DNA from: an uncultured Eubacterium sp.
Lineage (GTDB): Bacteria > Bacillota > Clostridia > Lachnospirales > Lachnospiraceae
NCBI GenBank assembly: GCA_900545725.1
Contig: URAI01000003.1
Coordinates: forward strand, 8,630 to 72,629
DNA: 64,000 nt
Reading direction: 5' to 3'
In this document: piece after piece, positions 27,195 through 36,669 of the stretch
Layout: every line of letters begins with the position of its first letter
Position numbering within the stretch: position 1 is the first letter of the stretch
Position numbers and translations under genes: made by a program
The notes under the pieces: generated by a model
Seen by the model: only the letters and a program-made list of their open reading frames with translations
Told to the model about the DNA's origin: nothing
The model's database searches: none

Positions 27195-28298
27195 GTGGAG
27201 AAAGTAATAATATTTGGTACAGGAAAAAGGGCACAGTGGATTTTTAACTATCTGGATAAGTATAATGAATTTGAGGTTGTAGAAATTTGGGATAATAATG
27301 AGAAAAAAACAGGTAAGAGTTGTGAAGTAAATGGAAAGAATGTATTAGTCAAACAACCACATTATGAAAATAAATATAATATAATTGTTTCATCTGATGT
27401 TTATTATGAAGAGATAACTAAACAGTTAATTGAAAATTTATCGATAGACCCAATATATATAAAAAAATTCGGATATGTATTTAATAATTTTAAGACCAAA
27501 ATTCTAAAGAAATATAAGAACAGTGATAATGTTGGAATAAATAATATATGTCAATATTTGCAGGAAAATGAATTAGATGTTTTTTGTGGACAAATAAGTA
27601 ATAATTATCCATTAGATATATTTGAAGTGTACAAGGATAGTGGTAATGGATTATTATATTCGTTTTGGCAAGGAAAAAAGATTTATCTAAGTTCTGTATA
27701 TAAAGAAACTAATGATGCCAAAGCATATCTTTGTTCATTATGCAAGGAACAGGATGTTAATTCTCCACATTGCTATAACATAGATAAATTAGATTTTGAT
27801 AATGCAGATATTTTTATTGATGGAGGAGCAGCGGAAGGATTTTTTGCTTTACAGGTTATAGAAAAGCTAAAGCATGTATATCTGGTGGAATGTGATAAGG
27901 AATGGGTTGAAGCACTTAAATGCACATTTGAGCCATATAAGGATAAAGTTACAATTATAGAAAAATGGTTAGATGAGTCAGATTCAGAAAATACTGTATC
28001 AATAGACACGCTTGTTCTTAATAATAAAAATATAGATAAAATTATTGTGAAGATGGATATTGAAGGTAAAGAAACAGATGTCATAAAGGGTATGGAAAAA
28101 CTTATTGATTCTGATATAGATATGACATGTGTTGTATGTACATATCATAAGTCAGGAGACGAAGATATAATACATGATTTTTTTGAACAGAGAGGATTTA
28201 ATATAACATTTGCTAATGGATATATGTTTTTCCCATATGGTGAAGTAATTGAACCAGAGTTAAGAAAAGCGGTTTTGACTGCAAGAAAAAATAAATAA
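27195..28298 (+). CDS. FkbM-type methyltransferase with N-terminal Rossmann module
   Basis: Residues 1-95 are a GAG-type module (KVIIFGTGKRAQWIF, EIWDNNEKKTG, NIIVSSDVYY). The C-terminal half has FkbM methyltransferase motifs: IFIDGGAAEGFFALQV, VYLVECDKEW, VSIDTLV and KMDIEGKETDVIKG. FkbM enzymes O-methylate sugars and natural products. I prefer GTG 27195 (AAAGGAG at 27177-27183, 11 bases away) to the overlapping GTG 27183. The start is the least certain part. Confidence 0.8.
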   Translation: MEKVIIFGTGKRAQWIFNYLDKYNEFEVVEIWDNNEKKTGKSCEVNGKNVLVKQPHYENKYNIIVSSDVYYEEITKQLIENLSIDPIYIKKFGYVFNNFKTKILKKYKNSDNVGINNICQYLQENELDVFCGQISNNYPLDIFEVYKDSGNGLLYSFWQGKKIYLSSVYKETNDAKAYLCSLCKEQDVNSPHCYNIDKLDFDNADIFIDGGAAEGFFALQVIEKLKHVYLVECDKEWVEALKCTFEPYKDKVTIIEKWLDESDSENTVSIDTLVLNNKNIDKIIVKMDIEGKETDVIKGMEKLIDSDIDMTCVVCTYHKSGDEDIIHDFFEQRGFNITFANGYMFFPYGEVIEPELRKAVLTARKNK

Positions 28299-28314
28299 AA
28301 GCAGGACATTAATT

Positions 28315-29370
28315 ATGATAAAAGATAATTTATATTGGGATTATATTAAAAAAGTTTCATCTAATTTAGAAAGCAGAATGCCAAGGGAAAAATGTAATAT
28401 TTTAATATCTGGTGTAAGTGGAATGATAGGTGCTGTTTTAACGGATATATTATTATATTCAAACAGAACATATGGCACGCAGTATAATGTAACTGGTATT
28501 GGAAGAGATAAGAGCCATGCTGAAGAGATGTTTAGTGAATACAAAGATGATGATGGTTTTCAATTCATCCAACATGACATTAATAATGCAATGACAGAAG
28601 CCGGAACAGTTGATTATATAATACATGCGGCGAGCAATACACATCCAGTTGATTATAGCGGTGACCCTATAGGTACAATCACAGCTAATGTCATAGGAAC
28701 TAATAACTTACTGGAATATGCTGTATCGCATGGATGCAGGAGATTCGTATTTTTATCATCTGTTGAAATATACGGAGAGAATAAAGGCGATATAGAGAGG
28801 TTTGATGAGACATATAATGGCTATATTAACTGTAATACATTAAGGGCGGGTTATCCTGAAAGCAAAAGAACAGGAGAGGCATTATGTCAGGCATATGGCA
28901 AAAAGTATAATCTGGATTTTGTCATACCAAGATTATGCAGAGTCTATGGACCAACAATGTCATTGAGAGATAGTAAGGCTATAGCACAGTTTATAAAAAA
29001 TGCAGCTAATAATGAAGATATAGTATTAAAGAGTGAAGGAAAACAATTATATTCATACATAGATGTTTTTCAGGCTGCATACGCGGTATTATTCATAATG
29101 TTAAGTGGCGAGAATGGCAATGCATACAATATATCAACAGATTCAGGAGAATGGTATATGCGTGAGCTGGCAGATATGATAGCTTCACATGCTGGCAAAA
29201 AAGTTGTATTTGACTTGCCGGATGAAAAAGAAAAAGCAGGATTTTCAACTGCTACTAAAGCATTGCTGGATAATAATAAATTGAAAAAGCTTGGATGGCA
29301 GGAATGTTTTGGGTGTAACGAGATACTGGATTATACTATAGATATAGTGAAAGCAAGAATGATGAGGTAG
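28315..29370 (+). CDS. NAD-dependent epimerase/dehydratase (extended SDR)
   Basis: A 351-residue extended SDR with ILISGVSGMIGAVL (NAD-binding glycines), DYIIHAASNTHP, VFLSSVEIYG and the catalytic YPESK. The later RLCRVYGPTM and YIDVFQAAYA blocks match nucleotide-sugar decarboxylases/dehydratases. It lies 4 bases upstream of a TarI/IspD-like cytidylyltransferase, a pairing reminiscent of CDP-polyol synthesis. It could reduce a sugar phosphate before CTP activation, or modify a UDP- or CDP-sugar. The family is firm; the substrate is open. Confidence 0.85.
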   Translation: MIKDNLYWDYIKKVSSNLESRMPREKCNILISGVSGMIGAVLTDILLYSNRTYGTQYNVTGIGRDKSHAEEMFSEYKDDDGFQFIQHDINNAMTEAGTVDYIIHAASNTHPVDYSGDPIGTITANVIGTNNLLEYAVSHGCRRFVFLSSVEIYGENKGDIERFDETYNGYINCNTLRAGYPESKRTGEALCQAYGKKYNLDFVIPRLCRVYGPTMSLRDSKAIAQFIKNAANNEDIVLKSEGKQLYSYIDVFQAAYAVLFIMLSGENGNAYNISTDSGEWYMRELADMIASHAGKKVVFDLPDEKEKAGFSTATKALLDNNKLKKLGWQECFGCNEILDYTIDIVKARMMR

Positions 29371-29373
29371 ATT

Positions 29374-30078
29374 ATGAATGTAGCGATAATAATTGCTGGT
29401 GGTGTGGGTTCACGAACAGGTAACAGAATACCAAAACAATTTATAAATGTTAATGATAAACCTATAATTATATATACACTGGAACAGTTTCAAAAACATA
29501 AAAATATAGATGCTATTGAGGTTGTCTGCCTTGATGGATGGCATGATATATTACGTGCATATGCTGAACAGTATGGCATTGCTAAACTTAGGTATATAAT
29601 ATCTGGTGGAACAAGCAGTCAGGAATCAATTAAAATCGGTCTTGAAAACCTTAAAGGAAAGCTTAATAAGGATGATGTAGTTGTTATACACGATGGAATA
29701 CGTCCTATGGTAGATGCAGATATCATATCATCATGTATAGATACATGTGTGGAAAAAGGCAATGGGGTGTCAGCATTCCCAGTATATGAGCAGATATTCG
29801 AGACGGATGATGACGAGACAACTGATAAATATATACCAAGAGAAAAGCTTAGAATTGTTCAGACACCACAGGCATATAGATATGGCAGAATACTGAATGT
29901 ATATAATTACGGATTTGAGAATAATATTGGCGTTCATGGTTCTTCATATGCTAATACGCTTATGGCAGATGTTGGGGAAAAACTATATTTTTCAGAAGGG
30001 TCAACTAAGAATATTAAGATAACAACAAAGGATGACATAGCAATATTTAAGGCAATGATAGATATGCAGAAAGCATAA
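29374..30078 (+). CDS. TarI/IspD-like cytidylyltransferase
   Basis: A 234-residue CTP transferase: IIIAGGVGSRTGNRIPKQF is the nucleotide-binding loop, with VVIHDGIRPMVD and IVQTPQAYRYGRI downstream. The same fold makes CDP-methylerythritol (IspD) or CDP-ribitol (TarI). The surrounding TagF-like and LicD genes, and the adjacent SDR, make a CDP-polyol such as CDP-ribitol the better guess; IspD genes normally sit in housekeeping loci. It would feed the LicD and glycerophosphotransferase enzymes. Confidence 0.85.
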   Translation: MNVAIIIAGGVGSRTGNRIPKQFINVNDKPIIIYTLEQFQKHKNIDAIEVVCLDGWHDILRAYAEQYGIAKLRYIISGGTSSQESIKIGLENLKGKLNKDDVVVIHDGIRPMVDADIISSCIDTCVEKGNGVSAFPVYEQIFETDDDETTDKYIPREKLRIVQTPQAYRYGRILNVYNYGFENNIGVHGSSYANTLMADVGEKLYFSEGSTKNIKITTKDDIAIFKAMIDMQKA

Positions 30079-30092
30079 GTAGGAGATAAACA

Positions 30093-31223
30093 ATGATAAA
30101 TGTTATAATGCCTGTTTATAATGGTGAAAAATATCTTAGGCAGTCAATAGAGAGTGTAATACAACAGACATATAAGGATTGGGAATTGATAATTGTAAAT
30201 GACTGTTCAACAGATAACTCAAGGGATATTATGCAAAGTTATGCAGATGCTGACAGTCGTATAAGAATAGTTGATAACAGTAGCAATTTAAAACTACCAA
30301 GGTCATTGAATGCAGGATTCAGGGAAGCCAGAGGTGAGTATCTTACATGGACATCTGATGATAATCTGTATAAAGCTGATGCATTGGAAGAGTTATCAGG
30401 TTATTTAGATCATAATCCTGAGATTGGTCTGGTATATTCAGATATGGATTTTGTTGATGCTTCATTGAATTTTATAAGGGAGCAGTGTCTGGAACCAGAG
30501 ATGCTTCTTTGTGCAGATTGCGTAGGCGCCAGCTTTATGTATCGCAGGGAAGTCCTTGACAAAGTTGGGGAGTATGACCCGGATATGTTTTTGGTTGAGG
30601 ATTATGAATATTGGATTAGAATAAGTGAACAGTATAATGTAGGACATTTAAATAAAAACCTGTATACATACCGAATGCATGCCAGCAGTCTGACTGGGAC
30701 AAGAAAAAATGATATTAATAAGCAATTATACCGATTAAGAAAAAGGCATATGGAATATTTAATATCAAATGTAACAGGAAAATATAAAGAAATGCTTTTC
30801 TTGGAAATGTTAACACAGAATACAGATGATTATGAATCTCTGTCAGCCAAATTCTGGGAAAAAGATGAAGATGTAAACAGATATGAATGGGTAAGGACAT
30901 CTGATAAGATAGATAATGATAAAAGTATTGTTATTTTTGGAGCGGGAATAATTGCCAACAGAGCAATCGCTTATTTTGGAAAAGAAAGAATAGAGTGTAT
31001 TATAGATAACAGTAAAGACAGGATAGGTGCGAAATTACAGGGGATAGATATAGTATCATTGGAGGGGTATATCAATGATATGAGTCGTGACAGAGACAGC
31101 CAGATAGTGATAGCTGTTGGAAGTAATTATGCATCGATAATAGCAGAACAGTTGAAAAACAATGGAATCTCAGAATTTTGCTGGTTTAAGGCTATAGAAA
31201 ATTGTGTTAAGGAGACCATATGA
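30093..31223 (+). CDS. family 2 glycosyltransferase with C-terminal Rossmann module
   Basis: Residues 1-220 are a GT2 enzyme: NVIMPVYNGEKYLRQSIESV, IIVNDCSTDNS, LTWTSDDNLY (DxD-like) and DYEYWIRISE. Residues 276-376 are a GAG module (SIVIFGAGIIANRAI, CIIDNSKDRIGA, QIVIAVGSNY). The stop overlaps the next start by 4 bases (ATGA). This places the C-terminal module of one protein directly against the N-terminal module of the next, about 290 bases of each in tandem. Confidence 0.88.
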   Translation: MINVIMPVYNGEKYLRQSIESVIQQTYKDWELIIVNDCSTDNSRDIMQSYADADSRIRIVDNSSNLKLPRSLNAGFREARGEYLTWTSDDNLYKADALEELSGYLDHNPEIGLVYSDMDFVDASLNFIREQCLEPEMLLCADCVGASFMYRREVLDKVGEYDPDMFLVEDYEYWIRISEQYNVGHLNKNLYTYRMHASSLTGTRKNDINKQLYRLRKRHMEYLISNVTGKYKEMLFLEMLTQNTDDYESLSAKFWEKDEDVNRYEWVRTSDKIDNDKSIVIFGAGIIANRAIAYFGKERIECIIDNSKDRIGAKLQGIDIVSLEGYINDMSRDRDSQIVIAVGSNYASIIAEQLKNNGISEFCWFKAIENCVKETI

Positions 31224-33040
31224 TGAAAAGAAAGATATTATTTGGTGCTGGAAAAATTGGAGATACAGCATATGAGTTATTTGATGAGGGACAAGTTGCA
31301 TATTATGTTGATAATAATGCAGATAATGTTGGCAATACTAAAAATGGTGTTGAAATTATAAGTTTTGAAGAGTTTATAAGAATACATAAGGATTATGATA
31401 TTGTGGTATCTGTGGGAAAGAATGCTGCATTAGATGTTATGAAACAATTAAAAGATGCAGGCATTGAAGAATTTACTACATATCAGGAGATTGTGACTAA
31501 GCTTAAAAGACCACAGAATAAGGATATTAATTATCTTGAATGTTGTGAAAGAGCAAGAAAGTGGATATATAATAACTCAATTAAAGGAGAGGGAATCATT
31601 AATAATACAAGATTGCCAGAATCATATCCAGAAGTTACTGGTTATTATATCCCTACGCTGATTAACTGGGGTGAACGTGAACTTGCCAGAACATATACTA
31701 CATGGCTTTGTAGTATACAGCATGAGGATGGTGCATGGTATGATACAGAAGGAAAGGCACCTTATGTATTTGATACAGCACAGATTTTAAAGGGACTTTT
31801 GGCGGCAAAGCAGCTTGGAATGGATGTTGATGATAACATTAAGGCTGGCTGTGAATGGATTATATCGAATATTAATGAGGAGGGAAGACTTACAACACCA
31901 ACAAATGATGCATGGGGAACACCGGGAATATGCTCTGAGCTTATACATCTTTATTGTTTATCACCATTAATAGAGGCGGGTAATATATACAATAATAGAT
32001 ATTATATTGATATGGCAGATAAGGTGGCAAAATATTATATAGATAACTATAGGGAAGATATATTAGGTTTTGGCTTTTTATCACATTTTTATGCATATGT
32101 TATGGAAGCGTTATGTGATATAGGACAGACAGATTTAGCCAGAGAGGCCATGCATAATATGGAAAGATATCAGCATGATAATGGAATGATTCCTGCGTAT
32201 AAGGATGTCGAATGGACATGTTCAACAGGAATGTTCCAGCTTGCTATCACATGGTATAAGTTAGGAGAACTTGAAAAAGGAAATAAAACATTCGAATATG
32301 CAATGCAGCTTCAGAATGAATCTGGTGGCTGGTATGGCAGTTATACAATGACAGATAATCCTAATCCATTTGATAGAAAGGAATGCCCTGATTATTTCCC
32401 ACAGAGTGAGATAAGCTGGGCTGTGAAATATTTCTTGGATGCACTGTATTATAAGTGCAGATTAGAGTTTGAGACACAGGCTCCGCTGTTTAAGAGCAAT
32501 TTGGCAAAAGATGATGGAAGATATCAGGTTATTTTAAACCAGATAAAGGGGTTAAAACGAAATGGATTGAAAATAGCTGATGTTGGTTGTGGAAAGGGCT
32601 GCTATATAAAGAATCTTTTGGAAGATGTTTCAGATGCACAGTATTTTGCGATAGATTTATCAGAAAAGGTTATGAAGAATATTCCTGAAAATGTAGAAAA
32701 AAAGCAAGGAATATTAACTAATATACCATATGTAGATAATTCATTTGACGTTACTTATACGACAGAGGCACTTGAACATGCTGTATATACTGATAATGCA
32801 TTAAAAGAGCTTATACGTATAACAAAACCGGACGGAATTATAATTGTCATAGATAAGAATAAAGAGAAACTTGGTGCTCTTGACATTGATAATTGGGAGC
32901 AGTGGTTTGATAATGATTTCTTTAGTAATATTGCTAAGGATAATGGCATGGATTTAGAAATTATTTCGAATGTTTCATATGAAGAAGGTGCAAGTGATGG
33001 ATTATTTAATGCATGGATTTTAAAGGGAGGGATTAAATAG
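31220..33040 (+). CDS. Rossmann module, alpha/alpha toroid and methyltransferase fusion
   Basis: Three parts can be seen. Residues 1-95: GAG module (KILFGAGKIGDTAYE, YYVDNNADNVGN). Residues about 105-425: helical repeats with QW-like motifs (WLCSIQHEDGAWYDTEG, MQLQNESGGWYGSY) and paired Trp/Tyr, as in alpha/alpha toroids of terpene cyclases, prenyltransferases or glycan lyases. Residues about 440-606: a class I methyltransferase (KIADVGCGKGCYI, FAIDLS, FDVTYTTEALEHAV). An enzyme with a toroid and a methyltransferase could bind a polyprenyl- or glycan-linked substrate during methylation. AAGGAG at 31209-31214 serves ATG 31220 or ATG 31223. The combination is unusual and its role is unknown. 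Confidence 0.72.
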   Translation: MMKRKILFGAGKIGDTAYELFDEGQVAYYVDNNADNVGNTKNGVEIISFEEFIRIHKDYDIVVSVGKNAALDVMKQLKDAGIEEFTTYQEIVTKLKRPQNKDINYLECCERARKWIYNNSIKGEGIINNTRLPESYPEVTGYYIPTLINWGERELARTYTTWLCSIQHEDGAWYDTEGKAPYVFDTAQILKGLLAAKQLGMDVDDNIKAGCEWIISNINEEGRLTTPTNDAWGTPGICSELIHLYCLSPLIEAGNIYNNRYYIDMADKVAKYYIDNYREDILGFGFLSHFYAYVMEALCDIGQTDLAREAMHNMERYQHDNGMIPAYKDVEWTCSTGMFQLAITWYKLGELEKGNKTFEYAMQLQNESGGWYGSYTMTDNPNPFDRKECPDYFPQSEISWAVKYFLDALYYKCRLEFETQAPLFKSNLAKDDGRYQVILNQIKGLKRNGLKIADVGCGKGCYIKNLLEDVSDAQYFAIDLSEKVMKNIPENVEKKQGILTNIPYVDNSFDVTYTTEALEHAVYTDNALKELIRITKPDGIIIVIDKNKEKLGALDIDNWEQWFDNDFFSNIAKDNGMDLEIISNVSYEEGASDGLFNAWILKGGIK

Positions 33041-33041
33041 A

Positions 33042-33887
33042 ATGAAAGATACTGATAATTTAGTTGATTATGAGAGAATAATTAATATTAATAGAGCACT
33101 CATGTCACGTATTACGCCAAGACCGTCATTGTTCTTTGATATTGAGGTGACGGAGCATTGTAATCTTAATTGTAAATCATGTGGTAGCTTTGCACCATTA
33201 GCAGACGAAGAATACATAGATGTAGATGAATTAGATAGGGATTTAAGAAGATTATCAGAGTTGTCAGATGGAGAGGTTCATCATATAAATATTTTAGGAG
33301 GAGAACCATTATTACATCCTGAAATTACAAGAATTGTAGAGCTGGTCAGACACTATTTTTCATATGGAAATATATATCTGGTGACTAATGGTGTACTCTT
33401 AAACCGTATGGATGAGAACTTCTGGAAAGCATGTAAGCAGTACAATATTGTAATTGCACCAACTCAATATCCTATTAAATTAGATTATGAAGAGATAAAA
33501 AACAATGTAATAGCGCATGGTATACAATATAAAATCTTTGGTCATGCCGCCGATGGATGGTATCATACTGTTATATCAGAGAGCGGAGATAAAAATGAGA
33601 TTCAACAGTTTTTGCATTGTTCTAATGCCAATAACTGTACTGTTCTTGAACATGGAAAATTATATCCTTGTCCAAAGGCTGCCAAGGTAAGACATTTTAA
33701 TAAAGCATTTGGCGATAGATTTCAGCAGTCATCACATGATTATATAGATATATATAAGGCAGAGAGCTTAAAAGAGATAATGGAATTTCTTAGTAAGCCA
33801 ATTCCATTTTGCAGATATTGTGATACATTTGCATCTGAAAAAATAGAATGGGGTGTTTCACATAAAGAGGATTCAGAGTGGACATAG
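33042..33887 (+). CDS. radical SAM/SPASM-like enzyme
   Basis: A 281-residue radical SAM protein with C40-x3-C44-x2-C47 (CNLNCKSC), the GGEP motif (NILGGEPLLHPEI) and C-terminal cysteines for extra clusters (FLHCSNANNC, LYPCPKAAKV, FCRYCDTFA). A GGGAGGG site lies before ATG 33042, which starts 1 base after the preceding stop. Unlike the radical SAM gene at 18966 it has no GAG module of its own, but the next gene, 9 bases on, starts with one. The substrate is unknown; a sugar or polyol modification is likely from context. Confidence 0.85.
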   Translation: MKDTDNLVDYERIININRALMSRITPRPSLFFDIEVTEHCNLNCKSCGSFAPLADEEYIDVDELDRDLRRLSELSDGEVHHINILGGEPLLHPEITRIVELVRHYFSYGNIYLVTNGVLLNRMDENFWKACKQYNIVIAPTQYPIKLDYEEIKNNVIAHGIQYKIFGHAADGWYHTVISESGDKNEIQQFLHCSNANNCTVLEHGKLYPCPKAAKVRHFNKAFGDRFQQSSHDYIDIYKAESLKEIMEFLSKPIPFCRYCDTFASEKIEWGVSHKEDSEWT

Positions 33888-33896
33888 AGGAGTACT

Positions 33897-35345
33897 ATGG
33901 AAAACGAACATATTATATTATTTGGGGCAGGTAAAATAGGCAAAGAGGCATTAGATATAATTGGTTCAGATTATGTGTATGCTTTTTGTGATAATTCTGT
34001 AAAAAATGGTGAATGTACTGAAAAGTATGGGAAGAAAGTTATTTCATTAGATGAGTATTGTGCATCGTATAGTGACAAAATTCTTGTAATAACAGCTTCC
34101 AGTATTAATACAGTGCAGATAGAAGAACAATGCCAAAATAAAGGGATATATGATTATTTTGTATATGATGATCTTGAATATTATGGATTAAACCATTATG
34201 GAGCAGATAAATTCATAGAGATATTTAAGGATAAGGCAAGCCGTCTGTTTAGGATGAAACAAATTGCCAGGGATTATTTAAAAAAATATGGCGGAGCATG
34301 TGATTTTAGTGCGGTAACGGTTGAATTTTATCTTGTTGATTCATTTGAAATAGAACATTTTATTCCATTTTATGATGCATTTAGAACTAGAGGGATTAAT
34401 GCATATTTTGTATCAGAGCCTGAAAGTATTCATGTTGTAGGTAATTATTTTGATTATGATAAGGCGGTTGGAATATTAGATGAAAAAAATCTCGAATATC
34501 ATACAATGAGGGATGCCTATGCTGATATAGCATTTACTACCCAGGCAGTCAGAAATCTTGCCAGATATAGTAAGAAAACAATTAAGATTAATCTTCAGTA
34601 TGGATGCTCATTATTAAAGAATGCATTTGGGGCATCAGAGGAAGGTACTGCCGGATTTGATTATAAGATGTCTAATGGACAGTTTGACCGTGAATTATGC
34701 TGTAGGTATATTGATTCGGACAGAGCATATGATATTGGCTATCCTAAGTATTATGACATTGCAGGTAACCATATGACACGGGAACGGGTGAGAGAGGAAT
34801 TAGGTATCAAGACAGAAAAGAAAATTATAGCGTATCTGCCAACATGGGATGAAAATAGTTCAATACCGGTTTATTATAATGAGTTAAAGAGCCTGAAAGA
34901 TACGTATTATATTGTTACAAAGCCACATCATTGTACATACAGACTGGACAGTAAGAAGGATGACCTGAATAAATTATATGAGATTTCGGACATGGTTTTG
35001 CAGCCGGAATATGGTCTGGACAAGTTTATGTTTATTGGTGATTTAACCATTATTGATGCAAAATCAGGGGCGACACTTGAAGCAACATTTCTTAATGATA
35101 ACATGAAGATGGTGTGGCTGATGGTCTCTAAGGATGTGAAAAATCTATTCTGGCAGGAAATCAATAATATTGTTGAACTTGTTGATAACAGGGATGATTT
35201 AGTAGATGTTGTCAATAAAACAATGGCAGAAGATGATTATATTGAATATAGAAAAGAACACATTAATCACTATTTTTCCAAGTATGATAGAAAGCATCTT
35301 GAAAATGTATTAATGAAGATTATTAGCGAAAATAATTTATTGTAG
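33897..35345 (+). CDS. Rossmann module fused to glycerophosphotransferase-like GT-B domain
   Basis: Residues 3-97 are a GAG module (HIILFGAGKIGKEAL, AFCDNSVKNGE, ILVITASSIN). The rest resembles a CDP-glycerol glycerophosphotransferase/GT-B domain: FEIEHFIPFYDAFRTRG, KKIIAYLPTWDENSS, VTKPHHCTY and LTIIDAKSGATLEATFL, which corresponds to the DYSS region of TagF. A polyol-phosphate or sugar-phosphate transferase is the likely role, parallel to the gene at 14546. Similarity is weaker than there, so the donor is uncertain. Confidence 0.72.
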   Translation: MENEHIILFGAGKIGKEALDIIGSDYVYAFCDNSVKNGECTEKYGKKVISLDEYCASYSDKILVITASSINTVQIEEQCQNKGIYDYFVYDDLEYYGLNHYGADKFIEIFKDKASRLFRMKQIARDYLKKYGGACDFSAVTVEFYLVDSFEIEHFIPFYDAFRTRGINAYFVSEPESIHVVGNYFDYDKAVGILDEKNLEYHTMRDAYADIAFTTQAVRNLARYSKKTIKINLQYGCSLLKNAFGASEEGTAGFDYKMSNGQFDRELCCRYIDSDRAYDIGYPKYYDIAGNHMTRERVREELGIKTEKKIIAYLPTWDENSSIPVYYNELKSLKDTYYIVTKPHHCTYRLDSKKDDLNKLYEISDMVLQPEYGLDKFMFIGDLTIIDAKSGATLEATFLNDNMKMVWLMVSKDVKNLFWQEINNIVELVDNRDDLVDVVNKTMAEDDYIEYRKEHINHYFSKYDRKHLENVLMKIISENNLL

Positions 35346-35360
35346 AATGGATGGTGTTGT

Positions 35361-36656
35361 ATGCCAAAGATATCAATTATTGTTCCGGTATGTAATGTTG
35401 AAAAATATCTGTCAAAATGTCTGGACAGCATTGTGAATCAGACATTAAAGGAAATTGAGATAATATGTATTGACGATGGTTCTACGGATGACAGTGGAGC
35501 TATATTAGACAGTTATTCACAAAAGGATTCAAGAATTAAGGTTATACACAAGAAAAATTCGGGATATGGTAATTCAATGAATGTTGGCATGGATTGTGCT
35601 GATGGGGAGTATATCGGAATTGTTGAGAGTGATGATTGTATTCTGCCGGAAATGTATGAGGAATTATATAAAGCTGCCAAAGAATCAAATCTGGATTTCG
35701 TCAAGTCAGATGCAGTTTTCTGGTGGGAGAGAATCGGTTATTCTTACAATGTCCATTATGATTATCTTAAGGGATATTATGATAAAGTACTTATGGGCAA
35801 TGACAGGCATGTGTTTTATAAGTTTCTGATGAATATATGGACGGGGATTTATAAGAGTGATTTTTTAAAAAAACATAATATCAGATTTAATGAAACGCCT
35901 GGGGCATCATATCAGGATAATGGTTTCTGGTTCCAGACAATGACATTTGCAGACCGGGCTATGTGGATTGGCAAGTCGTATTATATGTACAGACAGGATA
36001 ATCCTATGGCATCAATTAAGAGTGAGGCAAAGGTGCTTGCTATGTCTAATGAATATGATTATATAGAAAGAATATTGAAAGATAAGAATGCCGGCAGTGA
36101 TAGTGTTAAGGAATGTAATTATTACAGACTGGCTAGAAATTATGGAAATTACTATAGAATTGCTGATGAATTAAAGGAAAATTTCTTGAGTTATGTTCTG
36201 AAAGACTATGAAAAATATGGGAAAGACATAGAGGATGAACCATATTTAATAGAATGGTACAGAAAGATAGCAGAAAATCCTATAGAATTTTGTAAGTCCA
36301 CCATTGATATTAAGAACAGCAATAAGGCTGTTCTGGAAAAAGCAGAGTCTATAGTGATATATGGAGCTGGAAAAAGAGGACAGTATATATTGAGGCATCT
36401 GTATAATATTGGTGTCTATGATAAGATAACTAATTTTGTTGTGTCTGGTAATGCGGGTATGCAGTGTATTGGCAGAATAGAAGTTATCAATATATCTGAA
36501 CTGGTAGATAATGAAGATGATAATATGCTTGTAATTATATCTGCATCAAATGCAGATGAAACATATAGAATTATGGAAAATATACTTTATCAGTATAAAA
36601 TTAATAATTATATTGGAAGTGATGATATAATTAACAATTTTTATTCCATTTGTTAG
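35361..36656 (+). CDS. family 2 glycosyltransferase with C-terminal Rossmann module
   Basis: Residues 1-230 are a GT2 enzyme: KISIIVPVCNVEKYLSKCLDS, IICIDDGSTDDSG and IGIVESDDCI. Residues 328-431 are a GAG module (SIVIYGAGKRGQYIL, NFVVSGNAGMQ, LVIISASNAD). It follows the GT-B fusion by 15 bases and precedes the UDP-GlcNAc 2-epimerase by 13. The module-bearing GT2 proteins here and at 30093 share the same layout with divergent sequences. Confidence 0.88.
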   Translation: MPKISIIVPVCNVEKYLSKCLDSIVNQTLKEIEIICIDDGSTDDSGAILDSYSQKDSRIKVIHKKNSGYGNSMNVGMDCADGEYIGIVESDDCILPEMYEELYKAAKESNLDFVKSDAVFWWERIGYSYNVHYDYLKGYYDKVLMGNDRHVFYKFLMNIWTGIYKSDFLKKHNIRFNETPGASYQDNGFWFQTMTFADRAMWIGKSYYMYRQDNPMASIKSEAKVLAMSNEYDYIERILKDKNAGSDSVKECNYYRLARNYGNYYRIADELKENFLSYVLKDYEKYGKDIEDEPYLIEWYRKIAENPIEFCKSTIDIKNSNKAVLEKAESIVIYGAGKRGQYILRHLYNIGVYDKITNFVVSGNAGMQCIGRIEVINISELVDNEDDNMLVIISASNADETYRIMENILYQYKINNYIGSDDIINNFYSIC

Positions 36657-36669
36657 GGAGAGGGATGTT

